NCBI GenBank assembly: GCA_050050115.1
Contig: JASFUX010000256.1
Location: 1-5,061, forward strand
DNA length: 5,061 nt
DNA from: JASFUX01 sp050050115
Lineage (GTDB): Bacteria > Pseudomonadota > Alphaproteobacteria > Caulobacterales > Maricaulaceae
Direction: 5' to 3'
How positions within the stretch are numbered: the first letter of the stretch is position 1; every line of letters begins with the position of its first letter. Below are positions 4,797 through 5,061 of the stretch, piece by piece. The position numbers and the translations under genes were made by a program. The notes beneath the pieces were generated by a model. It did no database searches. It had not been told where the DNA came from and saw only the letters and a list, made by a program, of their open reading frames with translations.

Positions 4797-5061
4797 TTAG
4801 CGTGATCTGAACGTGATCGTCTCAAGACGGGTCGCTCCTTCTCTTCGCGCAGTCGTCCAATGCACTTCCACAAGCACGCTCTGAAGAGCGTCTTGTCCCT
4901 CATAAGGCGCAATCGCGCGGGTCCACGTCAGCCGTCCGTCCGGCGAAGCGCCTTGGATCGCCCCCGGCCCGGCGATCGCGCCTTCGGCCAGCAGATGTCG
5001 CGCCTGGCGCAGCGCAAGGTCGCGAACCGTCGCTTCGTAAGCACGCCCGCGCGCCGAAACG
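4797..5061 (-). CDS. gspI: Partial GspI-like minor pseudopilin (C-terminal part)
   Basis: The 3' end of a gene enters from the right edge. It shows 87 codons, read from 5060 downward, before a TAA at 4799-4797. The visible part begins VSARGRAYEATVRDLALRQA and continues with a Gly-rich segment, DGRLTWTRAIAPYEG and LQSVLVEVHWTTARREGATRLETITF. This matches the C-terminal pattern of GspI: a helix with AL-LA residues, a 'W-R-V-P' strand, then 'L--V-V-V-W' and a final Thr-rich strand. GspI is a minor pseudopilin that starts the tip complex with GspJ and GspK. The prepilin signal, which would clinch the call, lies outside the window. The next gene starts 19 nt downstream, with its Shine-Dalgarno in the gap. 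Confidence 0.7.
   Translation of the reverse strand, partial: VSARGRAYEATVRDLALRQARHLLAEGAIAGPGAIQGASPDGRLTWTRAIAPYEGQDALQSVLVEVHWTTARREGATRLETITFRSR

Overview
This window is chromosomal DNA from a high-GC Gram-negative bacterium. It is most likely an alphaproteobacterium of the Caulobacterales/Maricaulales/Parvularculales kind. The reasons are the GC-rich coding style, an XRE regulator carrying the FQQ-QKYE-G-NRIGASRL signature typical of that class, a lipoprotein RlpA followed on the same strand by an exported protein, and a compact type II secretion (T2SS) operon ending in gspL-gspM-like genes. The genus cannot be fixed from sequence alone.

Layout. (1) Positions 1-1392 are a minus-strand cell-wall block. 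It holds rlpA (252-1148), a septal lytic transglycosylase lipoprotein with DPBB and SPOR domains. After it, at 77-1, come the first 25 codons of a secreted protein, probably a D-alanyl-D-alanine carboxypeptidase judging by gene order. The two intergenic stretches carry inverted and repeated hexamer or octamer motifs that look regulatory. (2) A complete tRNA-Ser(UGA) with encoded CCA lies on the plus strand at 1393-1482. It is followed by about 60 nt of very AT-rich DNA (12 G/C in 60) and a short 12-nt-period direct repeat, which may be a scar of an integrated element. (3) An XRE-family regulator, 1770-2276 (+), stands alone. (4) Positions 2273-5061 (minus strand) hold the distal end of a T2SS operon: gspI-like (partial), gspJ-like, gspL-like, gspM-like and a short GspC/GspN-like gene. 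The spacings are tight (gaps of 19 and 9 nt, overlaps of 11 and 4 nt).

How the genes work together. The T2SS genes would encode minor pseudopilins (I, J) and the inner-membrane assembly platform (L, M and a C/N-like protein with a periplasmic homology-region domain). These join secretin, ATPase and platform proteins presumably encoded upstream, beyond position 5061. No gspK lies between J and L, and the C-like protein has no PDZ domain, so this is a reduced or divergent T2SS. The operon ends in a convergent overlap with the XRE gene in which the two stop codons interlock. RlpA and the putative carboxypeptidase act on peptidoglycan during septation.

I see no CRISPR array, transposase, toxin-antitoxin pair or clearly new defence system. 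Most of the window is ordinary housekeeping and secretion content. The places most worth a second look are the tRNA-Ser 3' flank, the inverted repeat upstream of rlpA, and the unusual composition of the T2SS operon.
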